Below, one piece after another: positions 8,332 through 17,376 of a DNA stretch of 64,000 bases. Position 1 is the stretch's first letter. The number at the start of each line of letters is the position of its first letter. The stretch is taken from positions 682,001-746,000 of the forward strand of contig NZ_JAGSYA010000004.1 of the NCBI RefSeq assembly GCF_025685395.1, read 5' to 3'. Source of the DNA: Terriglobus tenax. GTDB lineage: Bacteria > Acidobacteriota > Terriglobia > Terriglobales > Acidobacteriaceae. Below the pieces are notes generated by a model. It ran no database searches. It was not told the DNA's origin and saw nothing but the letters and a program-made list of their open reading frames with translations. Position numbers and translations under genes: made by a program.

Positions 8332-9018
8332 TTAAATTGTGTCCGGATTCAGGCCGCCGTCACGCAGCCGCAGCAGGCGGTCACAGCGTCCGGCGAACTC
8401 AAGATTATGCGTCACCAGGACGGAGGTAAGCCCATGCGCCTGGTGCAGACGCTGGATCAGGCCAAAGACGACCTCCGCGGTACGGTTGTCCAGATCACCG
8501 GTCGGCTCGTCGGCAAACAGAAGCTTGGGCTCGGTGACCAGGGCCCGCGCCAGCGAGACCCTCTGCTGCTCGCCCCCGGAAAGCTCTCCGGTGCGGTGCG
8601 AAGCGCGGTCGGCCAGCTCCACCTCCGCCAGCCACTTGCGGGCAGTAGCCAATGCAGCGGCCCGGGCGACTCCCCGCGCCAGCAGTGGCATAGCCACATT
8701 TTCTTCCGCGGTGAACTCCGGCAGCAGGTAGTGGAACTGCCAGACGTAGCCGATCTCGCGGTTGCGGAACTCCGCCTGCTCGCGCAGGGTCAACTGATCC
8801 ACGCGACGGCCACCCAGGTACACTTCGCCGGCATCCGGCTTATCCAGAGCGGCCAATAGATGCAGCAGGGACGACTTCCCCGCCCCGGACTCGCCGACGA
8901 TCGCAATCATCTCGCCCGTGGCTACCTCAAACGAAAGCTCGCGGAAGAGCTCCAGGCGGCCACGGCCCGTGCTGTAGGACTTCGAAAGCGCTCGCACACT
9001 CAACATCGCATTACTCAT
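8332..9018 (-). CDS. lolD: Lipoprotein-releasing ABC transporter ATP-binding protein
   Basis: The 228-residue product from ATG 9018 has Walker A GESGAGKSS, the Q-loop region YVWQFHYLLPEFTAEENVAM (the LolD-type Q-loop), signature LSGGEQQR, Walker B LLFADEP and the switch histidine in VLVTHN. The ATG overlaps the stop of the upstream permease gene by 8 bases, so translation is coupled. With the LolC/E-like permease it would extract lipoproteins from the inner membrane for transfer to the outer membrane. MacB-type systems have similar ATPases, but the partner permease favours Lol. Confidence 0.88.
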   Translation of the reverse strand: MSNAMLSVRALSKSYSTGRGRLELFRELSFEVATGEMIAIVGESGAGKSSLLHLLAALDKPDAGEVYLGGRRVDQLTLREQAEFRNREIGYVWQFHYLLPEFTAEENVAMPLLARGVARAAALATARKWLAEVELADRASHRTGELSGGEQQRVSLARALVTEPKLLFADEPTGDLDNRTAEVVFGLIQRLHQAHGLTSVLVTHNLEFAGRCDRLLRLRDGGLNPDTI

Positions 9019-10243
9019 AGCGCAACGCCTCCGCAGGCAGCACCCGCGCCGCCGAGGTGGAGGGATAGATCGTCGCCAGCAGCGAAACTCCCAGCGACAC
9101 CCCAGCCACAATCAGGCCGTCCAGCAGGCTCGGAGCAAACGGCAGGTAGTCGATGGAATAGACCGAGGCATCCAGATGAATGAAACGGTAATGGCCGCCG
9201 ATCAACGACACGCCATAGCCCAGCACCAGTCCGATCACTGTGCCCAGCACGCTGATCAGCAGCCCCTGCAGCAGGAAGATACGCCGTACCTGATCGGCAC
9301 GCACACCAAAGCTCATCAGGACGGCAATGTCCTTGGTCTTCTCCATCACCATCATGGTCAGCGCAATCAGGATATTGAGCGCGGCAACGCAGACAATCAG
9401 CCCCAGCACAATAAAGGTGACCACCTGCTCCAGCTTCAGCGCACGGAAAAGCTCGCGGTTCTGCTCCATCCAGTTGGTGGTCTGGAAGCCCTGCCCGGCG
9501 GCAGATTCAATCTCGCGTCCCACCTGATCTGCCTTATAGAGGTCGTCCACCTTGAAGCTGATGACCGAGACCAGGTCCGGCTCCGAAAAGAGCCGCTGCG
9601 CGTCGGCCAGCCGCAGAAAGGAGTAGCTGGAGTCGTACTGGTAGAAGCCCGAGTGGAAGATGCCCGTCACTGTGTACCGCTGGTACTTCGGGACAAGGCC
9701 CATCGGCGTCAGCTCTCCCTGCGGGCTGGTGACCAGCACCGTATCCCCTACACCGGCACCGATGGTCTCCGCCAAGTCTTTGCCGATGACGATGGGCGGC
9801 ACGGCAAGCGGTCCGGTCTTCTCAAGAGCCTGCGCCGACCCCTGCTTCACCTGCTGCAGCAGGTCGCTGACCGTGCGCTCGTCGGCCGGGACCACTCCTT
9901 TAATAAGAGCGCCGCCGGACTTCGCTCCACGCGAGACCAGCACCTGCCCATACAGACCGGGAGCTGCGGCCGTAACGTGTGGCTGCTGCCTCAGCTTCGC
10001 CAGCAGTGGCTGCCAGTCCTGAATACCGTCCGAAGCAATGCGCATCAGCTCCACATGCGCGGTGGAACCCAGCAAGCGCTCCTGCAGGTCGCGCCGCATA
10101 CCGTTGGTAATGGCCAGGGCGATAATCAGCGAGGCCACGCCCGCCGCGACACCCGCGACCGAGATGCCCGTGATGACGCCAATGACCGCCTGCCGCCGCT
10201 TGGCCCGCAGATATCGCGATGCGATGAAGAGTTCGAATCTCAC
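9011..10243 (-). CDS. Lipoprotein-releasing system permease (LolC/LolE family)
   Basis: Start at GTG 10243 is preferred: it overlaps the upstream stop as GTGA and gives the conserved opening VRFELFIASRYLRAKRRQ, as in LolC/LolE. An ATG five codons earlier is the alternative. The 410-residue product has one N-terminal helix, a large periplasmic MacB_PCD domain, and a three-helix FtsX C-terminal domain (LGLIVCVAALNILIALTMMV). It forms the membrane part of the exporter with the overlapping lolD. Only one permease gene is present, so it may form a homodimer (LolF-like arrangement). It is co-transcribed with pyrimidine-catabolism genes, an odd pairing. Confidence 0.87.
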   Translation of the reverse strand: MRFELFIASRYLRAKRRQAVIGVITGISVAGVAAGVASLIIALAITNGMRRDLQERLLGSTAHVELMRIASDGIQDWQPLLAKLRQQPHVTAAAPGLYGQVLVSRGAKSGGALIKGVVPADERTVSDLLQQVKQGSAQALEKTGPLAVPPIVIGKDLAETIGAGVGDTVLVTSPQGELTPMGLVPKYQRYTVTGIFHSGFYQYDSSYSFLRLADAQRLFSEPDLVSVISFKVDDLYKADQVGREIESAAGQGFQTTNWMEQNRELFRALKLEQVVTFIVLGLIVCVAALNILIALTMMVMEKTKDIAVLMSFGVRADQVRRIFLLQGLLISVLGTVIGLVLGYGVSLIGGHYRFIHLDASVYSIDYLPFAPSLLDGLIVAGVSLGVSLLATIYPSTSAARVLPAEALRYE

Positions 10244-11481
10244 GCACTTGCCATCCATGCCAGAGTCTTGCGCGCCAGCCGGTCAAAGGCCAGGCAGGCC
10301 AGTTCCAGGTGCTCCACCTTCGTGTCCTCAATCTTGTTGTGACTGATGCCGTGCAACGACTGCACGAACATCATCACCGTTGGAATGCCAAGCCGCGCTA
10401 CTTCGGCGGCATCATGCAGAGGGCCGGAAGGAAGGCGGTGCGATGTCCCTGCCACCTCTCGAACGGCCTCGTCGCACAGATTCACCAGCTCCGGATGAAA
10501 TGGGATCGGCTCAATGCTCCAGATGCGCGACCACTCGACCGTGCACTTCTCTTCCGCTGCAAAGCGCTCGCTGGCGGACTTCGCCTCGGCGTACATCTGC
10601 GCCAGAACTCCGGCATCCAGATCGCGCTGGTCCAGCGTGGCTTCACAGCGGCCTACGACCGCCGTGACGATTCCCGGGAAGGTCTTTACGCTGCCCATCG
10701 TGCAGACAGCATCCGGATGCTTGCCCGCAATGGAGCGAATCTCCAGCGCCAGCTTCGCGGCGGCCGCCAGGGCATCGCGGCGATCGCCCATCGGGGTTGA
10801 GCCGGAGTGCGCCTCCTGGCCATGAAAGGTCATGGCATGCCGCTCCACACCCTTGGTTCCGAGCACCACGCCCAGCGGCAGCCCGAGCCGTTCCAGCACG
10901 GGGCCCTGCTCAATATGAAGTTCCAGATAGGCGGCAAGGTTCGCGCGTTCCACCGACGCATCGCCCACCTTTTCTACCTCAACACCACACTGTCGAAGGG
11001 CAGCTTCCAGCGTGACGCCATCGCGGTCCGTGCGCACGCGGTCGGCTTCAATCGACTGCGTGCCGGCGAAGGCCGATGAACCGAACAGGCTGCGGCCAAA
11101 ACGCGCGCCCTCTTCATCGGCCCAGTCCACCAGCTTCACGGTGAACGGCGGATTGCCGTCGTGATCTTCACTCAGCGCGCGCAGCACCTCAAGCCCGCAC
11201 AATACGCCCAGGCAGCCATCCAGCCAGCCGCCGTTCGGCACCGAGTCCAGGTGACTGCCCAGCACCAGAGCTTTCTCACTTCTACCCTTCAGTGTTACCC
11301 AGTTGTTGCCGGCTGCATCCAGATGCTGCGTGACCGGGAGGCTCTTCAGCTTGCCGTAGAACCACTCCCGCGCCTTCAGCCACACCGGAGTCCACGCGAC
11401 GCGCTGCGCTCCGTTGCTATCGCCGGTCAGCGCACGCAGTTCGTTCAGGTCCGCAACCATGCGCTTCGGATCAATCGGCAT
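10240..11481 (-). CDS. Zn-dependent N-carbamoyl amino acid/beta-alanine amidohydrolase (M20 family, AllC-like)
   Basis: Start at ATG 11481 (MPIDPKRMVADLNELRALTG) gives 413 residues, the normal size. Motifs of the allantoate/carbamoyl amidohydrolase branch of M20 are clear: GSHLDSVPNGGWLDG (metal ligands), DEEGARFG, HIEQGPVLE and GQEAHSGSTPMGDR. These enzymes hydrolyse N-carbamoyl compounds to the amine, CO2 and ammonia. The gene overlaps the upstream dihydropyrimidinase by 11 bases, so the natural substrate is probably N-carbamoyl-beta-alanine (beta-ureidopropionase step), though hydantoin-derived N-carbamoyl amino acids are also possible. Confidence 0.88.
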   Translation of the reverse strand: MPIDPKRMVADLNELRALTGDSNGAQRVAWTPVWLKAREWFYGKLKSLPVTQHLDAAGNNWVTLKGRSEKALVLGSHLDSVPNGGWLDGCLGVLCGLEVLRALSEDHDGNPPFTVKLVDWADEEGARFGRSLFGSSAFAGTQSIEADRVRTDRDGVTLEAALRQCGVEVEKVGDASVERANLAAYLELHIEQGPVLERLGLPLGVVLGTKGVERHAMTFHGQEAHSGSTPMGDRRDALAAAAKLALEIRSIAGKHPDAVCTMGSVKTFPGIVTAVVGRCEATLDQRDLDAGVLAQMYAEAKSASERFAAEEKCTVEWSRIWSIEPIPFHPELVNLCDEAVREVAGTSHRLPSGPLHDAAEVARLGIPTVMMFVQSLHGISHNKIEDTKVEHLELACLAFDRLARKTLAWMASA

Positions 11482-12859
11482 GCACGGCCTCCGGCTTGCG
11501 GCGCAGGAATTCGCCCCGGCCAATCGTGCCAACAAACTCACCGTCGCGGACCTGTACCTGTCCCCGCACCGTCACGACAGACGCGCGGCCATCGACTTCA
11601 AAGCCTTCAAAACCGCTGTAGTCGGTATTCGTCTTGTGCGTTTTGGCGGAGATTACACCACAATACGCAGGGTCATAGACGACCAGGTCAGCGTCCGAAC
11701 CCAGTGCAATGGTTCCCTTCTTCGGATACAGCCCAAAGAGCTTCGCGGCGCGCGTGCTCAACGCGTCCACAAAACGGTGCAGCCCAAGGCTTCCGCGGCT
11801 GACGCCATAGGTATAGATCAGTGGCACACGTTCTTCGATGCCGGGGATGCCGTTCGGGATGGCGGTAAAGGCATCCTTGCCCATCCACTTCTGCTCCGTT
11901 GTGAACGGACAATGGTCGGTGCCGACGGTATCGACCTCGCCCTGCTCCAGCGCCTTCCAAAGCACCTTCTGGTTGCGCTTGTGGCGCAGTGGAGGAGACA
12001 TCACATGCTTCATCCCCTCCACACCTTCACGTTCGGCCATCGTCTTGTCCAACAGAAAGTGCGGCAGCACGGTTTCCACCGAAACCTTCACACCGCGCTT
12101 CTTTGCGTCGACCGCAGCCTTCAGCGCCGGCTCGCAGGAGAGATGCACGATATACCCCGTCGCCCCCGTTGTCTCCAGGAAGGTACAGAAGCGCGTCGTG
12201 CCTTCCATCTCCACCGTCTCCGGACGGCTGGGCTCATGCCATTCCGGTCCGGTCTTGCCTTCGGCGAGAAGCTGCTGCTGCAGACGCCCTACCAGCTCCG
12301 CATTCTCGCAATGCGCGGTGACAGTCACGCCGAGCTCCGCGGCAAGCTTCAGCGTCTGATACATTTCGTCATCGGTCACGCCGAAGAAGTTCTTATAGGA
12401 GAGGAAGATCTTGAAGCTCGCTGTGCCGTCCGCGACGATCTCACGAAGCTGGGCCTCCGTCTGCTCATCAAAGCGGCTTACGGCCATGTGGAAGGTGTAG
12501 TCGCACGCCGACTGTCCCTCGGCCTTCGACTTCCAGAGCTTGTAGCCCTCCAGAGCGTCTTCTCCGCGCGATGGGCAGCACATCTCAATCAGCGTTGTGG
12601 TTCCACCGGTCAGCGCGGCGACCGAGGCCGTCTGATACGTGTCGCGCGCAAAGGTTCCCATGAACGGCAGATAGATATGGACGTGGGGATCAATAAAACC
12701 CGGAAAGACAAACTTGCCCGTGCAGTCGATCACCTCGGTACCATCTGGCGTATCCAGCTTTTGACCGATGCGGGTGATGGTCTCATTCTCAATATAGATA
12801 TCGGCGACATAACGCTCGGTCGCCGTCACAATCTCACCGTTCTTCAGCAGAAGCCCCAT
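11471..12859 (-). CDS. hydA: Dihydropyrimidinase / D-hydantoinase
   Basis: The 462-residue product keeps the full metal site of this amidohydrolase family at the canonical positions: H59 and H61 (DPHVH), carbamylated K150 (SFKIFLSYK), H183 (TAHCEN), H239 (IVHLSCEP) and D315 (GTDHCPF). It opens the six-membered ring of dihydrouracil/dihydrothymine, or hydantoins, giving N-carbamoyl products for the next gene in the operon. Dihydropyrimidine dehydrogenase is not in the window. No promoter was identified; a strong terminator separates it from the receptor gene. Confidence 0.93.
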   Translation of the reverse strand: MGLLLKNGEIVTATERYVADIYIENETITRIGQKLDTPDGTEVIDCTGKFVFPGFIDPHVHIYLPFMGTFARDTYQTASVAALTGGTTTLIEMCCPSRGEDALEGYKLWKSKAEGQSACDYTFHMAVSRFDEQTEAQLREIVADGTASFKIFLSYKNFFGVTDDEMYQTLKLAAELGVTVTAHCENAELVGRLQQQLLAEGKTGPEWHEPSRPETVEMEGTTRFCTFLETTGATGYIVHLSCEPALKAAVDAKKRGVKVSVETVLPHFLLDKTMAEREGVEGMKHVMSPPLRHKRNQKVLWKALEQGEVDTVGTDHCPFTTEQKWMGKDAFTAIPNGIPGIEERVPLIYTYGVSRGSLGLHRFVDALSTRAAKLFGLYPKKGTIALGSDADLVVYDPAYCGVISAKTHKTNTDYSGFEGFEVDGRASVVTVRGQVQVRDGEFVGTIGRGEFLRRKPEAVHAD

Positions 12860-12901
12860 GGTGGAACCATCTTTACACAGCCTACGCGGCAGCTAAAGCA
12901 A

Positions 12902-12931
12902 AACAGCCTCCGGCGGTTACCGGAGGCTGTT
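12902..12931 (-). terminator. Intrinsic terminator of the Oar-like receptor gene
   Basis: A perfect 12-bp stem AACAGCCTCCGG / CCGGAGGCTGTT with a 6-base loop, followed on the minus strand by TTGCTTT, begins 26 bases after the receptor stop codon. Confidence 0.85.
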
Positions 12932-12956
12932 CTGGTTGAGGTTGGCTACAGAAGCG

Positions 12957-15900
12957 TCAGAATGTGACCTTTCCACCCATCTGGATCAGGCGGTTGAAGC
13001 CGATCTGCGAGTTGATGTTTCCGAAGCTGCTGTTGGTGATGTTGCTGGAACCAGGTGCCGCGAGCTGCACCGTGTTGAAGGCGTTCAGAGCTTCCGCCCG
13101 GAACTCCACCTTGACACGCTCGGTGACGTGGAATGCCTTGTTGACCGAGATGTCGTTGTTGAAGTAGCCCGGTCCCTGGCAGGGCAGCGTGCGGGGCACG
13201 TTGCCATACGCATAGGCGCCTGTTGTGTAGAACTTCTTCGGGTCGAGACGCTGCAGCAGAGTTGCACCCTGGCAAACACTGTAGGGTGTTTCCCCTGGAG
13301 CGAACGACGGCCGCTGCGCGCCATAACCAGCATCGTTGCTGGTGCTGGTCTGGGTTACAGCCAGGGGAGAACCCGACTGCAGGATCATGACGTGGTTGTA
13401 GTTCCATCCGCCGATCACAATATCGAGCAGGCGGCTGGAAGCCAGGTACTTGCGTCCACGTCCGAACGGAAGCTCATAGCTTCCGTTCAGCGTGAAGCGC
13501 CGCGGCGAACCAGTCGTGGAACGTGCCCACTCCTGTGCTAGGTTGCCAGTGTCCTGCGGACCTGCTCCCGAGTTGGTCAGCGAGCTGCTCGCGCCCCACA
13601 GGTTGTCCCACGAAGACGCCCAGGTATAGGTCGCCATCATGTTCAGACCGTTGGTAAAGCGCTTCTGCAGCTTGACGGCCATGGAGTTGTAGCGGGTACC
13701 GCCCAGCGAGGAAGCGTAGGTGATGTCCGTGAACTGAGGGAACGGACGAAGGGTCTGAGCACGGCGCACGGTGGTCTGGTTCAGAATATTGTTGCCACCG
13801 GAGGAATAGACAGGATTCGTTACCTGGGTTCCGAGACCAGTTGATGTGTCACTGTAAACACCTGCGCACCCATTAACCGCCGTCGCCGCACATCCGCCGA
13901 CTCCTGGATTACGAGCTGCAGTCGTAACGCCTGCCGAAGGTCCAGAAACATAGTTATAGCCATTGGCTGCACGCGTCTGGGTTGAGAGTTGGTTGTAGTT
14001 GAAGCTGTTGGCCAGGTTACGACCGTGGGCTCCCACGTAACCGATCTTCAGAGCGAAGCCAGCAGGCAGCTCGTACTGCAGATCGGCCGAGTACTGATAG
14101 ACGAACGGTGAGCGACGGGCCGGGTCAATGAAGCTGAGTGAACCGCCGATGCCGGCAGCATATCCCAGCGAGTTACCCGAGGGAACCAGCGCCGAAGCGC
14201 TATACAGATTCTGCGGATTGTCCAGAGGATGGGAGTTGACCGGAAGAGCAGCGACGCCCGAAGGACCCGAATAGGACGCCGACGGAGCGTAGCCCGGCGA
14301 GTAGGTGGTTGATGGGCTGAAGCTGGACGGTGCGAAGAAGATACCGAAGCCGCCACGTACCGTCATCTTCGGCAGGATGCCGTAAGCAACACCGATACGA
14401 GGAGCAAGTTTCAGAGAGCTGTAGTTGCTGGTATAAGTCTTGGCGCCATTGATGCCTGCGTACTGCACACCGCCGCGAAGACCGGAGAGCGCACCATAGT
14501 TATAGACAGCCAGGGGGTCAAGACCAATAGTCAGCTTATTGTTTGCTTCATGGAAGCCGGGTTCCATCTCCAGGCGGACGCCGGCGTTCACCGTAAGGCG
14601 CTGGTTTACACGAAAGTCATCTTGAAAATAGACCGCGTTGTACTTGGTATTGAACTGGAAGGAGCCCGGTGTGACGCCAAGAGAGGCGGTGGTGGGCAGT
14701 CCCATGAGCATATCAGCCACATCAGAGCCTCTCGCTCCCGTGAGGGTGCTCGATGTGTTTGTGAGGTTTGTGTACCCTCCGTTGAAGACAAAGGTACCGC
14801 CACCCGAGCTGGTGCTCCAGATGATGTTTGAGATAGAGCGGAAGACATAACCGGTCTTGAAGGTGTGCTTGCCGTAGCTCTTGGAGAGACCCACAACAAA
14901 GCTGCGCGACCAGTAATTCGAGGGACCGGAGTCGCTGCCGCCAAGAACACTGGTCGTACCTCCATTGGTGGTGATTGTTGGAAATGTCTTCGAAGAGAGC
15001 TGCGATACATACGCGGATGGAAACAACTGCGTCTGGTCATAGCCGGTGTGGATACGGCGAGTTTCATTCGGGAAGCGGTTGAAGCCCCATCCGGCGTTCA
15101 GAATCATCGTGGGGCTCAGCGTTACGACGCTAGTGACGTTGACCGCATCGACCTTACGGTACAGCAGGTTCGCAGTCGAATACGGGATCTGGTACACGTT
15201 GCCCGAAGGCTCCTTCGATCCGTAGTGCAGGTAAGAAGCTGAAGCTCCCCACCACTTGGTGATCTGGTGATCGAGCTTAAGGCTGAACTCATCGGCTCGG
15301 TCGCCGAGAGTATCGTTTCCGAAGGTATTGTTACCGGTTTGAGAGATCGTCGTGGGCAAAGGAAGCGCATTGGCAATCTTCAAGCCTGCAGGCGAAAGGT
15401 AAGACGTTGGGATTCGGTTCTGTACACCGCCGCTGGAGATAATTACCGCACGCTGCTGCGTAGTCGTAGTGACTCCGTTGGTCGTTGTGGTCACCGTGAT
15501 CGGAGCCGCATATGGGTCATACAGAGTGACGCCGCTCAAGCTGAAATCACCGGTGCGCTCCAGTGCTGTCGGGAAGTGAGCGCCGGTGCTTGACAGAGGC
15601 GAACGCTGGCGGTAGCCCTCTTCCGTAACCCAGAAGAAGGTCCGGTCCTTGCCGTTGTAGAGGAACGGAATCCGCACTGGTCCCCCCAGCGAACCGGCAT
15701 AGCTGTACCACTCAGCGGCGCCGCGCGGAGTCTGCGGAGCGACTGTTACACCATTCACGACATAGGGCGTGCGGTTGTAGGCCCAGCTGTTCGCCGTCCA
15801 GTTGGTCTGGCGGGTCAGACCCAGCAGGCTGCCGTGCAGGGTGTTCGAACCCGACTTCAACGACGTGTTGAACATGCCGCCGCCGGTACGTCCCATTTCG

Positions 15901-16601
15901 GCGTCGAAGGTGTTGGCCTGGATCTTCATTTCGCCCGTCGCTTCCAGCGAGGGAATGATTACGGCGCGGTTGGTCGAGTCAGTGATCGGCACGCCGTCCA
16001 GCAGGTAGTTGTTGGTGCCCGTGGGGCCGCCGGCAATGGAGATCTGCGACGATCCCGACTGATCCTGGAAGCGCACAAAGCGCGGATCGCCGGTGAAGGT
16101 CACATTGGTATCGAGTTTGGCGAAGAGGAAGGGGTTGCGGCCCATGTTGGGCAGTGTCTGCAGCTTCTGCTGGTCGAAGGTCTGGCCGTTGGAGGCCGAC
16201 GCGTTATCAATCAGCGGAACTTCGGCGGTGACTTCCACCGTTTCTGCCGTGGAACCGGTCGTCAGCGGCATGTCCGCCGTCGACGTGACGCCAATGGTTA
16301 CCGTAACGTGCGTCTTGCTCAGCTTGGTGAATCCGGGAGCCACGATCGTCACCGTGTAGGTGCCCGGATCAACCGCGGTGAAGGTGTATTCACCCGCGCT
16401 GGTGGTTACCGCGGTACGCGAGATGTTCGTGCTTTCATCGGTCAGCGTTACGCTGGCGCCGGAGACAACAGCTCCTGTCGCGTCCGTAGCAAGACCGCGG
16501 ACACCACCATAGTTAGTCTGCGCCAACAGCGCAGAGGTACTCATCAAAGCGACAGCAAGTATCGCAAGTAAGATACGGAATCGAAACGGATGCACAGACA
16601 C
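12957..16601 (-). CDS. Oar-like TonB-dependent outer-membrane protein with carboxypeptidase-regulatory domain
   Basis: GTG at 16601 is chosen because AGGAGG lies 8 bases upstream; an open frame extends further 5' but lacks a signal. The 1214-residue product has a signal peptide (HPFRFRILLAILAVALMSTS, cut near ALLAQ), a CarboxypepD_reg-like Ig domain (about 27-110: GGVRGLATDATGAVVSGA, GEYTFTAVDPGTYTVTI), a plug-like region (PNMGRNPFLFAKLD, GTNNYLLDGVPITD), then a long beta-barrel ending in a terminal Phe (GGKVTF), as outer-membrane barrels do. It belongs to the Oar/TonB-dependent receptor group greatly expanded in acidobacteria, thought to take up large substrates such as glycans. No classic TonB box is obvious. 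Monocistronic; substrate unknown. Confidence 0.9.
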   Translation of the reverse strand: MSVHPFRFRILLAILAVALMSTSALLAQTNYGGVRGLATDATGAVVSGASVTLTDESTNISRTAVTTSAGEYTFTAVDPGTYTVTIVAPGFTKLSKTHVTVTIGVTSTADMPLTTGSTAETVEVTAEVPLIDNASASNGQTFDQQKLQTLPNMGRNPFLFAKLDTNVTFTGDPRFVRFQDQSGSSQISIAGGPTGTNNYLLDGVPITDSTNRAVIIPSLEATGEMKIQANTFDAEMGRTGGGMFNTSLKSGSNTLHGSLLGLTRQTNWTANSWAYNRTPYVVNGVTVAPQTPRGAAEWYSYAGSLGGPVRIPFLYNGKDRTFFWVTEEGYRQRSPLSSTGAHFPTALERTGDFSLSGVTLYDPYAAPITVTTTTNGVTTTTQQRAVIISSGGVQNRIPTSYLSPAGLKIANALPLPTTISQTGNNTFGNDTLGDRADEFSLKLDHQITKWWGASASYLHYGSKEPSGNVYQIPYSTANLLYRKVDAVNVTSVVTLSPTMILNAGWGFNRFPNETRRIHTGYDQTQLFPSAYVSQLSSKTFPTITTNGGTTSVLGGSDSGPSNYWSRSFVVGLSKSYGKHTFKTGYVFRSISNIIWSTSSGGGTFVFNGGYTNLTNTSSTLTGARGSDVADMLMGLPTTASLGVTPGSFQFNTKYNAVYFQDDFRVNQRLTVNAGVRLEMEPGFHEANNKLTIGLDPLAVYNYGALSGLRGGVQYAGINGAKTYTSNYSSLKLAPRIGVAYGILPKMTVRGGFGIFFAPSSFSPSTTYSPGYAPSASYSGPSGVAALPVNSHPLDNPQNLYSASALVPSGNSLGYAAGIGGSLSFIDPARRSPFVYQYSADLQYELPAGFALKIGYVGAHGRNLANSFNYNQLSTQTRAANGYNYVSGPSAGVTTAARNPGVGGCAATAVNGCAGVYSDTSTGLGTQVTNPVYSSGGNNILNQTTVRRAQTLRPFPQFTDITYASSLGGTRYNSMAVKLQKRFTNGLNMMATYTWASSWDNLWGASSSLTNSGAGPQDTGNLAQEWARSTTGSPRRFTLNGSYELPFGRGRKYLASSRLLDIVIGGWNYNHVMILQSGSPLAVTQTSTSNDAGYGAQRPSFAPGETPYSVCQGATLLQRLDPKKFYTTGAYAYGNVPRTLPCQGPGYFNNDISVNKAFHVTERVKVEFRAEALNAFNTVQLAAPGSSNITNSSFGNINSQIGFNRLIQMGGKVTF

Positions 16602-17376
16602 GTCGGGATCCTCCTGGCGAAGCGTTAAGACACGTCTGCGGATGCTCCCAGCCAGACACTTCGGCTGTGGCGCTGCGCGGACGCGCGTCGGCGAAAGCGT
16701 GAAAACCCGCTTCTTCGCGCCGCAGAGGCCAGATACACCACGGGGCGAAGGCGCTGATGCCCTCACGCAAAAAAATTCGTTTGTACAGATAAAAGCTGGG
16801 AACAACTTACTGCTTGGCCTAATGCTCGAAACGGCACCGCATCCTGCCAAAGGACACGGCCTACTTCCGTACAGCGGTCACAACAGTCCGGTATGGGCCC
16901 GGGGCACAGCTTCGGGTCTCCGGGAAGACACTTCGCCAGGACGGCGAAAGCTCCCTCAGGAACCTCTTTGTATTGTGGTGATGACCAGATGGTGCCATTG
17001 GAGTGAATTTTCTGTCAAATCAAATCCAGCTATCTTTTGGTCACATTCTGCCGTGGTGACTCGTCCAACCCTGCAACAGCCAGATATTCCTGTGACGGGA
17101 AACACTGTTCGAACAGCATTTCGGTGCCATGATTTTCACAGTGGATGGTGCAGCCGTTTGCTGGTATGTTTGGCGGTAAGTTTTCCAGCCAGTAGGGTTT
17201 CCGGTGAACGGATACACTACTGGAAGTAGTGGTTGTGGGCGGTGATCCGGCGTTTGAGCGGCACCCAACCTGAGTGTCCCTGCATCAAATCTGTAGCAGG
17301 GACGGTCAAACGTACCGAAGGCACCGCATATTCCGGCGGAAAGTTGCCGGGACGTCTGGTGGGCTGCAGGGGGAAC
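16602..17376. other. 775-base divergent intergenic region between the receptor gene and clpC
   Basis: No convincing gene is present; a 195-codon frame on the plus strand (16642-17229) has no domain, no ribosome site and unusual composition. The region must hold the promoters of the receptor gene and clpC. No CIRCE (inverted repeat of HrcA type) or CtsR heptad repeat was seen before clpC. It contains a 12-bp perfect palindrome at 17105-17116. Confidence 0.6.
17105..17116. promoter_or_regulatory. Perfect palindrome, operator-like
   Basis: CTGTTCGAACAG is a 12-bp perfect inverted repeat about 260 bases upstream of clpC in non-coding DNA. It could be a regulator site; GTTCGAAC resembles the core of some LexA boxes, but the regulator is not known. 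Confidence 0.25.

Noticed and set aside
10225-10245. GTTCGAATC, like a tRNA T-loop
   Set aside because: It lies inside the LolC/E coding region and no acceptor stem, D arm or anticodon arm could be formed around it.
16642-17229. 195-codon plus-strand frame in the clpC upstream region
   Set aside because: No domain, no ribosome site, mixed composition, overlaps the receptor's 5' leader; treated as non-coding.
16850-17376. CIRCE or CtsR operator before clpC
   Set aside because: No GCACTC-N9-GAGTGC-like inverted repeat and no CtsR heptad tandem repeat was found in the region.
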